Shown here one piece after another: positions 8,904 through 17,736 of a stretch of DNA of 35,705 bases; the first letter of the stretch is position 1, and the number at the start of each line of letters is the position of its first letter. The stretch comes from Paracoccaceae bacterium (GTDB lineage: Bacteria > Pseudomonadota > Alphaproteobacteria > Rhodobacterales > Rhodobacteraceae), in the NCBI GenBank assembly GCA_026713305.1, contig JAPOOS010000270.1, positions 1-35,705 of the forward strand, read 5' to 3'. The notes under the pieces are model-generated. The model saw nothing but the letters and a program-made list of their open reading frames with translations, was not told the origin of the DNA and did not search any database. A program made the translations under genes and the position numbers.

Positions 8904-11140
8904 CGCGCATGAAACTCGCACACATGATGGACGGTCACAGGGCATCCAAGGGACCACTCGCCGACCAGCTCGCCAGAAGCGAAAGGCTCTTTGCAAGCAC
9001 CGGCCACTACGCCGGTCTTGAAGATCTGGAGCTGAGGCAGGCCGACCCGCTCAGGTTCGAAACGGTTCACATGAAACTGCGGGCCTTTTGCGTTTCTGCC
9101 CGGGAGATGGCGCGGCGGATTTCGGCGTCTCCCGGCGTCAGGGAAGTCGGCGAGATGGTCGTCGCACTGTACACGCCGGAAGGCGACGCGGTGGCGCTGT
9201 CGAACGGCATCATGGTGCATGTCCACACGATGAGCCGGTTCATCAAATGGATGATCCGCAACGAATACGAAGGCAATCCGGGGATTGCGCCGGGGGACAT
9301 CTTTGCCAACAACGATGCATTCATCGGAACGGTCCAGGTACCCGACGTCATGGATGTCATTCCGATTTTTCACGAGGGCCGGCTGATTGCATGGGCAGGA
9401 GCCGTCTGTCATGAGCTCGAAGCCGGCGGCATCACGCCAGGCGGCGACGTTGCCCTGGCCCAGGAGCGCTACGCCGAAGGACTGTTCGTGTGTGCCGAAA
9501 AGATCGGCGTGAACGACACGATCCGGCGCGACTACGTCATCCGCTGCGAACGCAACCTGCGCATGCCCATCTACTGGGTGCTGGACGAGCAGGCCAAGGT
9601 TGCAGCCTGCATCTACATTCGTGAACAGCTTCTCGAACTTGTGGCCGACATCGGCGCCGAAACCCTGGTCAGCCTGTGCCGGGAATTCATCGAGGAAGGA
9701 AGACGTTCCCAGCTTGCACGCACTCGGCAACTGACCGTCCCGGGGACATATCGCGGCCACGCGTTCTATGGTCACATCACTTCCGGCAAGCCCGGATTCC
9801 AGGCGCTGGGCGACCCGGACTGGCTCTATGCAATCCCCATCGAGATGACCATTGGCGTGGACGGCAAGATCATGCTCGACTTCGAGGGCGCCCAACCCTG
9901 GGGATACCATTCCATGAATTGCACGCCCGCTGGAATGGATGGCGGCATGTTCGTGACGTTGACACAGCACATGAACTACGAGGGCATGGTCAACGCCGGC
10001 GCCTGGCTGGCGACCGAATTGCGGCTGCCTCCGGGCTCGTGGACCAATCCCGATCGCGAAACCTGCGCAACCGCCACGTCCTGGGCTCTGCTGTTGCCGG
10101 CGTTCGGAGTGTTCCAGCGTCTGCTTTCACGCGGATTTCTGGCACGCGGGTTTGTCGAGGAAGTGTTTGTCGGGCAGGTCAACAGTCCGATGATTGAAAT
10201 GGGTGGCATCAATCAGCACGGCGACGAATTCGGCATCGCTCACTTCGAGTGCGCCGCCGCAGGATCGGGCGCCTTGGCAATCAAGGACGGCCTCGACACT
10301 GCCTATGTAGGCTGGAATCCGGAATCGGACATGGGAAACGTCGAGATCTGGGAACAGGAAATGCCCCTGCTGTACCTGGGACGCTCAATACTCCCGAATT
10401 CGGGCGGCGCCGGAAGGTTCCGTGGCGGAAACGCCTTTCTGTCAACTTGGCTCGTCAGCAAGACCGACGAACTGCGGCTCGTGACTTCCGAACATTCTTC
10501 GCGCGTGTTCGACAACGCCGGCATGTGCGGCGGCTATCCGGCTCCCACCTGCCAGGTTCATCGCACAGTCAGGAACTCCAACATCGCTCAAAGGGCACGG
10601 AACCGCCTGCCTTTGGTTCACGACCTCGGGCCCGGCCAGGACAGGCTTGCCAGCCGTCTCGACGGCATTCATGAGCAAACGGAGGGGCCATTCATTGCCG
10701 CTCCCATGAAGTCGGGGGACATCTTCACGCATTCCTACAATGGCGGCGGGGGATATGGCGATCCGCTCGCGCGGTGTCCCAAGCTGACGCTGACTGACAT
10801 GCGCAACGGACACTCTTCGCGCCGACATGCCGAAGTCGTTCATGGAATCCGCTTCCTGGAGAGTTCGGAGAGTGAATTGGCGATCGATTGGGATGCAACG
10901 AAACAGGCCAGGAAATCCATGCTCCGGAACAGACTGGAGAGGGCGCGCCCTGTCTCCGCCTGGCTTTCCGAAGAGAGGCAACGCGTCATGAGCCGAGACT
11001 TTGTTCCCGAAGTCCGGAAGATGTATGCGGCGGCAATGCGACTGTCTCCACGATTTGCCGCGGAGTTTCGCCAGTTCTGGAGCCTGCCTTCGGAATTCAG
11101 CTTCGAAGACACCGGCGCCGGCAAGGACCCATCCAAATGA
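8900..11140 (+). CDS. acxB: Acetone carboxylase alpha-subunit-like protein (HyuB superfamily)
   Basis: ATG at 8900 overlaps the upstream TGA (ATGA). GRYAGL-like GHYAGLEDLELR, IHVHTMSRFIKWMI, DIFANNDAFIGTVQVPDVMD, EMTIGVDGKIMLDFEGAQPWGYHS; C-terminus PVSAWLSEERQRVMSRD...FRQFWSLPSEF resembles acetone carboxylase alpha. Confidence 0.82.
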   Translation: MTRMKLAHMMDGHRASKGPLADQLARSERLFASTGHYAGLEDLELRQADPLRFETVHMKLRAFCVSAREMARRISASPGVREVGEMVVALYTPEGDAVALSNGIMVHVHTMSRFIKWMIRNEYEGNPGIAPGDIFANNDAFIGTVQVPDVMDVIPIFHEGRLIAWAGAVCHELEAGGITPGGDVALAQERYAEGLFVCAEKIGVNDTIRRDYVIRCERNLRMPIYWVLDEQAKVAACIYIREQLLELVADIGAETLVSLCREFIEEGRRSQLARTRQLTVPGTYRGHAFYGHITSGKPGFQALGDPDWLYAIPIEMTIGVDGKIMLDFEGAQPWGYHSMNCTPAGMDGGMFVTLTQHMNYEGMVNAGAWLATELRLPPGSWTNPDRETCATATSWALLLPAFGVFQRLLSRGFLARGFVEEVFVGQVNSPMIEMGGINQHGDEFGIAHFECAAAGSGALAIKDGLDTAYVGWNPESDMGNVEIWEQEMPLLYLGRSILPNSGGAGRFRGGNAFLSTWLVSKTDELRLVTSEHSSRVFDNAGMCGGYPAPTCQVHRTVRNSNIAQRARNRLPLVHDLGPGQDRLASRLDGIHEQTEGPFIAAPMKSGDIFTHSYNGGGGYGDPLARCPKLTLTDMRNGHSSRRHAEVVHGIRFLESSESELAIDWDATKQARKSMLRNRLERARPVSAWLSEERQRVMSRDFVPEVRKMYAAAMRLSPRFAAEFRQFWSLPSEFSFEDTGAGKDPSK

Positions 11141-11697
11141 AGGGATACGACCGGAAGACCATAGGCGACCTGCTTGAGGGCGCGCTTCCCTGGCAACAGA
11201 CCAAGCAAATCATGAGTTCCTACAAGGACGACGACAGGTTTTTGAAGGCCCTCGCCGCGCATCAGATGCGAGTGCCATGGAAGGCACGAATTCTCCTGCC
11301 CTTGGGCGAGAACCTCTACATTGTCCTGAAGGAGGGACAGCGTGTGGTGCGATGCAGCTGCGGGTTCGTGTTCGGCGACGCAAGCAGGAACTGGAAACTG
11401 GGTGCAGTCGTCTTGGTGCGCAAGACTCGACAGGAGCTGGAGGAAATCTACCCCCATGCGGATGTTTGCGACGGCAACTGGATGGAATTGCGGGAGTTCA
11501 TATGTCCTTCCTGCGCCACGCTGCTCGAGGTTGAGGCCTGCGCACCCGGCTATCCGATTGTCGAGGACTTTCGGCCTGATCTCGATGCATTCTACAGTGA
11601 GTGGCTTGGCGCTCCTCTCGAAGACGCATCGGGCGAGGCGTCGCCGAATGAACACGGCGGTTCGAGTTTGTCGCAGCCTCCGGACCGGAACACATGA
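11137..11697 (+). CDS. acxC: Acetone carboxylase gamma-subunit-like protein
   Basis: Starts in an ATGA overlap with the alpha gene. MRVPWKARILLPLGENLYIV, VRCSCGFVFGDASRNWKLGAVVLVR, EEIYPHAD...REFICPSCATLLEVEACAPGYPIVEDFRPDLDAFYSEWLG; CxC and CxxC pairs as in the small gamma subunit. Confidence 0.85.
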   Translation: MKGYDRKTIGDLLEGALPWQQTKQIMSSYKDDDRFLKALAAHQMRVPWKARILLPLGENLYIVLKEGQRVVRCSCGFVFGDASRNWKLGAVVLVRKTRQELEEIYPHADVCDGNWMELREFICPSCATLLEVEACAPGYPIVEDFRPDLDAFYSEWLGAPLEDASGEASPNEHGGSSLSQPPDRNT

Positions 11698-11728
11698 TAT
11701 TGCAGCCCACATGCCGGCAGGGGCAGTC

Positions 11729-12670
11729 ATGATTGCAGGCGGCCTTCAGTCGTCGGCGACGATCAAGGGCGCTTTGATGGTTCTTTCCGCCATGTTGCTC
11801 ATCGGACTGATCGACAATTTTGTGCGGATAGTCGCCGAACATTCAGGAGTGTGGCAGTTTCATCTGTTCAGATCGATGATGGCCTGTCCGCTTATAGTCC
11901 TGTACTGCCTGTCCACCGGCAAGCGCATTCGGCCAAAGCGGCCCATAGTGGTCATGCTTCGTTCGCTGATCCTGACGGCAGGGCTGGTTTGCTACTTTGT
12001 GTCGCTGTCACTCCTTCCCATAGCAACGGCAGGAGCCGGGCTATTCACTTCACCACTGTTTCTCGTCCTGTTCTCGGTTGCCTTCTTCGGCAGTTCGGTC
12101 GGAGTTTGGCGAATTGCCGCGGTGATCGTGGGTTTCTCGGGAGTTTTGATGGTCTTGCAGCCAGACCCGTCTGCTCTCGGCCCAACGACATTTCTGCCGG
12201 TTCTTGCCGGAGCTCTCTACGCAGTGGCACAGCTCATAACCCGTCATTTTCTGGCAGACGAGAACACCTCCACCGTGTTGCTTTGGTTCTTCCTGATGTT
12301 CGGCATCATTGGACTTGTCGGCACGATGGCAATGACGGCAATCAATGTCCCGGCAGCGTGGCTGGAGGCCGCGCCATTTTTCTTTTCCGGTTGGAGGGCG
12401 CCTACAGCCGAGTTTTTGTTCTGGACCACGATCCAGGCGCTCGGTTCGCTCGTCGCGGTTTCAGGTCTGATCCGAGGCTACCAGATCGCGGATCCGACCT
12501 ACATTGGCGTCTTCGAGTACAGTTTCCTGCTTTCGGCAGGACTCTGGAGCTGGATGCTTTGGAACGAAATTCCCAACGCGGTCGGCATGGTGGGCATTGC
12601 CGCCATCATCGCAGCCGGCGCGCTAATCTCGGTCAGAACCAGCATGTTGGCTCTCGGCAGGAACAGGTGA
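11729..12670 (+). CDS. DMT superfamily (EamA-type) transporter
   Basis: About ten hydrophobic helices, LFRSMMACPLIVLY, GFSGVLMVLQP, SLVAVSGLIRGYQIADPTYIGVFEYSFLLSAGLWSWMLWNEIP. Start chosen at ATG 11729 after AGGGGC; ATG 11711 is an alternative. Confidence 0.85.
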   Translation: MIAGGLQSSATIKGALMVLSAMLLIGLIDNFVRIVAEHSGVWQFHLFRSMMACPLIVLYCLSTGKRIRPKRPIVVMLRSLILTAGLVCYFVSLSLLPIATAGAGLFTSPLFLVLFSVAFFGSSVGVWRIAAVIVGFSGVLMVLQPDPSALGPTTFLPVLAGALYAVAQLITRHFLADENTSTVLLWFFLMFGIIGLVGTMAMTAINVPAAWLEAAPFFFSGWRAPTAEFLFWTTIQALGSLVAVSGLIRGYQIADPTYIGVFEYSFLLSAGLWSWMLWNEIPNAVGMVGIAAIIAAGALISVRTSMLALGRNR

Positions 12671-12696
12671 CGGGCGATTTCCTGCTCCGAGCCGCT

Positions 12697-12711
12697 GCAG
12701 GCGGCGCCTGC
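12697..12711 (+). terminator. Possible weak hairpin terminator after the DMT transporter
   Basis: GCAGGC-GGC-GCCTGC perfect 6-bp stem 27 nt after the stop codon; no clear U-tract, so weak support. Confidence 0.2.
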
Positions 12712-12989
12712 CCATTGTGCCGGCAATCACGTTGCTCATGTTCACTTGCGTTGAATGACCTTCCATTATGTCGAGAGCAGTTGCGCATGGGTTGGCAGCT
12801 TGATGTGCCGTGCCCTGCAATTCTGCAATCCCTTGCTCTTTGACATCTCTTGACTCACCATATGGGAACCGCTTGAACCGAGCTTGTCGCCTTCAAGGAC
12901 AAACGGCGTGCGTTGGGATTTCCACGGAAAGTGCAGGAGAAATTTGTGGCGGCACATCTCCTGACGAAGATGCCGAAACCGCCAATCCG

Positions 12990-15410
12990 TCACGAACGCA
13001 TTGCAAGATGCCCTGGGTCGTAGGGGCTGTCTTCGATCACTCTCGCCTGCCACCGCTCGTCGATGATGTCCACCTCGCAGGAACTGCCAATCTCCGCGGC
13101 CGATGCCTCCAAGTAACCCATGGCCAAGTTCAATCCAGTGCGGTAGCCAAAGCCCGCCGACGTTATGGTCCCGACAACTTTGTCGTCAACGACTATGCTG
13201 GAGCCGTGCTGTGCCTTTGCATGATCGCAGTCAATGGCCAGCGTACGGAATGCACTCCGATTTGCGGCTTCAAGACGTCTCGAAAGCGCTGCAGAACCGA
13301 AAAACGTCTTGTCCAAGTCAACAAATCTGTCGAGGCCAGCCTCGAAAGGATCAAACTCCGTTAGGAGATCGGCCTTCCAGTGTCTGAACCCCTTTTCGAT
13401 CCGCATGCTGTCCGCAGCAAATGAGCCGTATGGCCGCACTCCGAATTCCGCACCCCTGAGTTCCAACTCGCTCCACACCTCCGCCAGCGATTCGGCTGGA
13501 ACATGAAGCTCGAACGCAAGCTCGCCACAGTAGCTCAGACAATAGACAACCATGTCAATGCCGGCGAACCGCATCCGGCGCAAACCGAGAAAGCGAGGAA
13601 GCGTGTGCTTCCCTTCGTCAAGCCCGCGCTCAAGGACTCTCCTTGCGTCAGGACCCGCCACAACGATTGCCTGGATTGATTCCGTTAGCTGCGTCAGTCC
13701 AATTGATCCGTGCGAAGGCAGTGCATCGGACAGCCACTCGAAATCATGGTGTTCCGCCGCCGCTGCAGAGCAATACCAGAAACTGTCTCCCAGGTTGGCG
13801 ATCGTGGCTTCCGACTTCACGCATCCAAGCGAATTGAGGAAATAGCACAATCCAATCCTGCCTTGCCGCCGTGGGACCCGCGAGCAGGACAGACGCGCCA
13901 GCCATTCGTAAGCGCCGCTGCCGAAAATCTCAATCCGCGTAAAGCCGCAAACCTCGCTGATGCCGACTTTCCGATGCACATTCAGGACCTCGCTCCGGAC
14001 GATTTCGTCGATGACGTTGCGCCGAAACCCAATCCCGCCGGAGCCTATGGATTCCGAAGGAAAGCAGGAACTTCTCTCCCAGCCGTTTATCGGCGCGAAC
14101 TCCGCCCCTCGATCGACCAGTGAATCAGTCAGCTGCGTGACTCTTGCGGGTCTGCCTGCTGGCCTGTGCTCGCGTGGCAAGTGAAAGCGAAACTCGTTCC
14201 GATAGTCCTCGACGGCCTTGTCGCGGCAGTAGTCGCTGTCGGCATATGAACCGAATCGACGCGGATCAAGACACCATGTGTCGTAGCAGGCCTCGCCGTG
14301 CACCATCAACTGCGCAAGCAGCCAACCGTGACCGCCACCCTCTCCTATTCCTGCCCTCAGCCCGACAATGCACCAGGCATTGCCATGACCGGGCACACGG
14401 CCGACAAGCGGCAAGCCATCGGCGGAATACGTAATCGGGCCGTTTATCACGTTGGCAATCCCGGCGCGTTGGAGCACCGGCAGACGCCTTTCCGCTCGTT
14501 CAAAGACCTCGAGCATTCTGTCATAGTCTTCCGGCAGGAGATCCCGAGAAAAGCCCGGGTCGATGCCGCTCATGCCCCAGACCTGGCAATTCTGCTCGTA
14601 GAATCCCACGAGGAGACCCCGCTGTTCCTGCCGGCTGTAGAAATCGTCGGTTGGGCAGCGCAGCAGTGGCAGTCTTCGCCCCGCTTGAGCCACTTCGGGA
14701 ATCGCTTCGGTTACCACATGTTGATGCTCCATGGACACGACCGGCAGCCAAGTGTCCATCATGGCCGCAACTTCGTTGACCCGGTAGCCACACGCATTGA
14801 CCACGTGCCTGCAGACAATTTTCCCCGTCGGTGTGTGGACATGCCAGCGGCCATCGCGTTCCCGGGACATTCCCACGACCGGCGTTTGCCGATACACTTT
14901 GGCGCCGGACCGGCGAGCATGAAACGCCAGCGCCATGCACAGTTGCGCCGGATCGACATGTCCATCTTCCGGATCCCACAATCCTCCAAGCAGGCCGTCC
15001 GTCTCCAAAAGGGGGTGCCGACTTCGGCATTCGTCGGCGCTGATCACCTCAAACTGAACACCCATCCCCCTGGCCATGGACGCAAAGTGCCAGTATCCAT
15101 CCATCTGCCACTGTTCCGTTGCCAGCCGAATTCCGCCGTCGGCATGATTGTAGTTCACCGGATAGGCAGAATCGCTGGACAGTTCCCGGTACAGCTTGAT
15201 CGAATATGCCTTGAGGCCGATCATTGTCTGGCTGGTTCCGAAGCCGGTAACCTGGCCGGCCGAATGCCAGGTCGTGCCACTGGTCAGTTCGTCGCGCTCG
15301 AGAAGCACGACATCGTGCCAGCCGCACTTCGTCAGGTGGTACAGCGTCGAGCATCCAGCAATGCCTCCGCCGATCACCACAGCCTGCGCATATTCCACCG
15401 GTTGCTTCAT
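12990..15410 (-). CDS. FAD-dependent demethylating dehydrogenase fused to GcvT/aminomethyltransferase domain (dimethylglycine/sarcosine dehydrogenase-like)
   Basis: N-terminal AVVIGGGIAGCSTLYHL Rossmann motif, TSGTTWHSAG (the His used for covalent FAD in DMGDH/SARDH), GWLLAQLMVHGE; C-terminal GcvT-type segments (AFELHVPAESLAEVW, PYGSFAADSMRIEKGFRHWKADL). Start ATG at 15410. Confidence 0.87.
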   Translation of the reverse strand: MKQPVEYAQAVVIGGGIAGCSTLYHLTKCGWHDVVLLERDELTSGTTWHSAGQVTGFGTSQTMIGLKAYSIKLYRELSSDSAYPVNYNHADGGIRLATEQWQMDGYWHFASMARGMGVQFEVISADECRSRHPLLETDGLLGGLWDPEDGHVDPAQLCMALAFHARRSGAKVYRQTPVVGMSRERDGRWHVHTPTGKIVCRHVVNACGYRVNEVAAMMDTWLPVVSMEHQHVVTEAIPEVAQAGRRLPLLRCPTDDFYSRQEQRGLLVGFYEQNCQVWGMSGIDPGFSRDLLPEDYDRMLEVFERAERRLPVLQRAGIANVINGPITYSADGLPLVGRVPGHGNAWCIVGLRAGIGEGGGHGWLLAQLMVHGEACYDTWCLDPRRFGSYADSDYCRDKAVEDYRNEFRFHLPREHRPAGRPARVTQLTDSLVDRGAEFAPINGWERSSCFPSESIGSGGIGFRRNVIDEIVRSEVLNVHRKVGISEVCGFTRIEIFGSGAYEWLARLSCSRVPRRQGRIGLCYFLNSLGCVKSEATIANLGDSFWYCSAAAAEHHDFEWLSDALPSHGSIGLTQLTESIQAIVVAGPDARRVLERGLDEGKHTLPRFLGLRRMRFAGIDMVVYCLSYCGELAFELHVPAESLAEVWSELELRGAEFGVRPYGSFAADSMRIEKGFRHWKADLLTEFDPFEAGLDRFVDLDKTFFGSAALSRRLEAANRSAFRTLAIDCDHAKAQHGSSIVVDDKVVGTITSAGFGYRTGLNLAMGYLEASAAEIGSSCEVDIIDERWQARVIEDSPYDPGHLAMRS

Positions 15411-15437
15411 CTGCCTCGTCGATGCCGCTGAATTTTC

Positions 15438-15468
15438 CGCTTCACGCAATGCCGACCTCCGTGAAACG
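15438..15468. promoter_or_regulatory. Operator-like inverted repeat in the divergent FAD-GcvT / mttB-like intergenic region
   Basis: CGCTTCACG-N13-CGTGAAACG, 8 of 9 positions symmetric (TTCACG/CGTGAA perfect). Lies 28-58 bp upstream of the minus-strand gene. Confidence 0.35.
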
Positions 15469-15492
15469 CCTTCGTCGCCAGGGTCTCGGGCC

Positions 15493-15520
15493 TTGGAACA
15501 TGGCACATTGCTGTTTCCAA
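15493..15520. promoter_or_regulatory. Second inverted repeat in the divergent intergenic region
   Basis: TTGGAA-N16-TTCCAA perfect 6-bp dyad, about 58 bp upstream of the mttB-like ATG. Confidence 0.25.
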
Positions 15521-15577
15521 ATGCGCTGTTTTGTTGTAGCGACTTCTGTACGCATTCAATGGGAGATTCTGCAACCA

Positions 15578-17101
15578 ATGGCAGGAAGAGCAAGACGCGC
15601 AGGCGGCCGTGCCGCCAGAGTGGCCAAACGAACGGCCGAGGTCCCTGAAATCAACCCGGCGCCTCCCGGTCAAAGAGGTGGCCGCTTCAAGCCGCTGACC
15701 GAACCGGAAATTCAAAAGATCTACAACACCTCCCTGCGTTTCCTGGAAGAGTTGGGGATGGGCGACTCGCCCGATTTCCTGACGGAAGCCTGCCTTGAAG
15801 CGGGCGCATTCCAGAACTCTCTTGGCCGGCTTTGCTTTCCGCGAGCGTTTGTGGAGGACATTATCGACGGCGCCTGCAAGGAGATAACGCTGCACGGCCG
15901 CGACCCGTCGCGGTCGGTGACAATCGGCAAGGACCGGGTTCACTATGGAACCGGCGGGGCCGCCGTGCAAACGCTGGACTTGGAAACTGGACTCTATCGA
16001 CCATCGACCACTCAGGACCTCTACGACTTTGCGCGCCTCCAGGACAGGCTTCAAAACATCAGCTGGTTTGCCAGATGCTGTGTGGCCACCGACTGCACCA
16101 ACAACATGGATCTTGACGTCAACACCGCCTTTGCCTTGGCAAAGGGCACGACCAAGCCCATCGCGACTTCCTTCTTCATCCACGAACATGTCGACCCGAT
16201 CGTGGAGATGTTCGACATGATTTCAGGTGGCGAGGGAGAGTTTTCGAAGCGTCCTTGGTGCTTTGTTCACATCAGCCCGCAGATCTCTCCGTTTCGCTAT
16301 GGTCCCGACGCGGTTGAGGTGACGCAGGCCTGCATTCGCAACAACATAACGGTCAACTGCATCACAGCGGCCCAGGCAGGCGCAACTGCGCCGGCGCCGC
16401 CCGCCGGCTTCATGGTCACCTCGCTGGCCGAGACGCTGGCCTCGCTGATCATGGTGAATGTCTTCAAGCGTGGACACCCGATGGTGTTTTCCAACTGGCC
16501 GTTCGTCGTCGATTTGCGAAGCGGGGCGTTTTGCGGAGGCGGTGGCGAAACCGCCCTCATGAATGCCGCCAGCGCCCAGCTGTCGAACTGGCTTGGACTT
16601 CCGTCCGGTGTCGCATCCAGCATGACCGACGCCAAGGCGGTCGATGCCCAGATGGGCATGGAAAAGGGAATCACGGCCCTGGCTGCGGGACTCGCAGGCG
16701 CCAACATGGTCTATGAGAGTTCCGGCATGATGGCATCGATCCTGGGATGTTCCTTCGAAGCGTTCCTGCTCGACAACGAAATGCACTCCCACATCTACCG
16801 GACCGTCCGCGGCATTGAAGTCAACGACGACACCATCGCATACGACGCCATAACGCATTCGGTGCTGAACGAAGGGCACTTTCTGGGAAACCAGGTGACC
16901 ATGGGCGCCATGCAACGCGACTATTTCTACCCGGAGCTGGCCAACCGTGATCCTCCGATCACTTGGAAGGAGAACGGCGCCAAGGACATCTGGCAGGTAG
17001 CCAGGGAACAGGTTGTCGAGATTCTCGACTCCTACCACCCGCCCTACATGCCCCGCAGGATCGAACGGGAAATCCGCAGGAAGTACAACATTCTCCTTTA
17101 G
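15578..17101 (+). CDS. Trimethylamine methyltransferase (MttB) superfamily protein, non-pyrrolysine
   Basis: RFKPLTEPEIQKIYNTSLRFLEELG, GTGGAAVQTLDLETGLYRPSTTQDLYDFARLQD, GGGGETALMNAASAQLSNWLGLPSG, AGLAGANMVYESSGMMASILGCSFEAFLLDNEM, C-terminal YHPPYMPRRIEREIRRKY. The ORF is uninterrupted, with no in-frame TAG. Confidence 0.88.
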   Translation: MAGRARRAGGRAARVAKRTAEVPEINPAPPGQRGGRFKPLTEPEIQKIYNTSLRFLEELGMGDSPDFLTEACLEAGAFQNSLGRLCFPRAFVEDIIDGACKEITLHGRDPSRSVTIGKDRVHYGTGGAAVQTLDLETGLYRPSTTQDLYDFARLQDRLQNISWFARCCVATDCTNNMDLDVNTAFALAKGTTKPIATSFFIHEHVDPIVEMFDMISGGEGEFSKRPWCFVHISPQISPFRYGPDAVEVTQACIRNNITVNCITAAQAGATAPAPPAGFMVTSLAETLASLIMVNVFKRGHPMVFSNWPFVVDLRSGAFCGGGGETALMNAASAQLSNWLGLPSGVASSMTDAKAVDAQMGMEKGITALAAGLAGANMVYESSGMMASILGCSFEAFLLDNEMHSHIYRTVRGIEVNDDTIAYDAITHSVLNEGHFLGNQVTMGAMQRDYFYPELANRDPPITWKENGAKDIWQVAREQVVEILDSYHPPYMPRRIEREIRRKYNILL

Positions 17102-17393
17102 CGGCCGAACCGCGGTGAAAGCCGCACGCTGACCGGGACCTGGCAGGTCATGCGCATCGGAAGCGCTTGAGCTGGCAGCCAACGCTTGTCCGTGAGGACT
17201 GCACGCCTTGACCGACCGGAAGGCAAACGCGGTCCCGCAGGCCAGTTTTCCGCTGCAACGTCAAGACAATTGGCGTTCCTCCTGGCGCTTGCCAGTCCCC
17301 CGCCGTCCCATGCCTGGCTCGGAATCAGGAAGATTGGCGGCGGATGCAGGTCGGAACCTGCGAATTCGGCACATTCCGGCTCGATGCCGGCAG

Positions 17394-17729
17394 TCAGTCC
17401 TCCGTCCGGTCGTGCCAGTCGGCCACGTCGGGGTGGTCCTCAGCTGTGCGAAACTCCGGCGCAAGACCACCGGGAGCGCCCCATCCGGTTACGCCGTCTC
17501 CGAAGAACTCGGCGTTTATGTCAATGAACTGGCTCGCCTCCTCCGGGATCTCGGTTTCGCACCAGATTGCGTCCACCGGACAGACCGACACGCAGATTGC
17601 ACAGTTGATGCATTCGTCTGGCTGGATGTAGAACATCCGCCCGCCTTCATAAATGCAGTCGACCGGACATACCTCGGTGCATACGCCATCCTTGACGTCG
17701 ATGCAGGTGTCGGCAATCACATAGGCCAA
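17394..17729 (-). CDS. 7Fe-type ([3Fe-4S]/[4Fe-4S]) ferredoxin
   Basis: TTG start; CIDVKDGVCTEVCPVDC (C-x7-C-x3-C-x3-C) and CINCAICVSVCPVDAI, similar to Azotobacter FdI-like/FdxA ferredoxins. Confidence 0.88.
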   Translation of the reverse strand: MAYVIADTCIDVKDGVCTEVCPVDCIYEGGRMFYIQPDECINCAICVSVCPVDAIWCETEIPEEASQFIDINAEFFGDGVTGWGAPGGLAPEFRTAEDHPDVADWHDRTED

Positions 17730-17736
17730 AGCTAGC

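Noticed and set aside
14298-15431. 377-aa plus-strand ORF opposite the FAD-GcvT gene
   Set aside because: Antisense of a well-supported coding sequence; His/Arg-rich non-protein-like composition.
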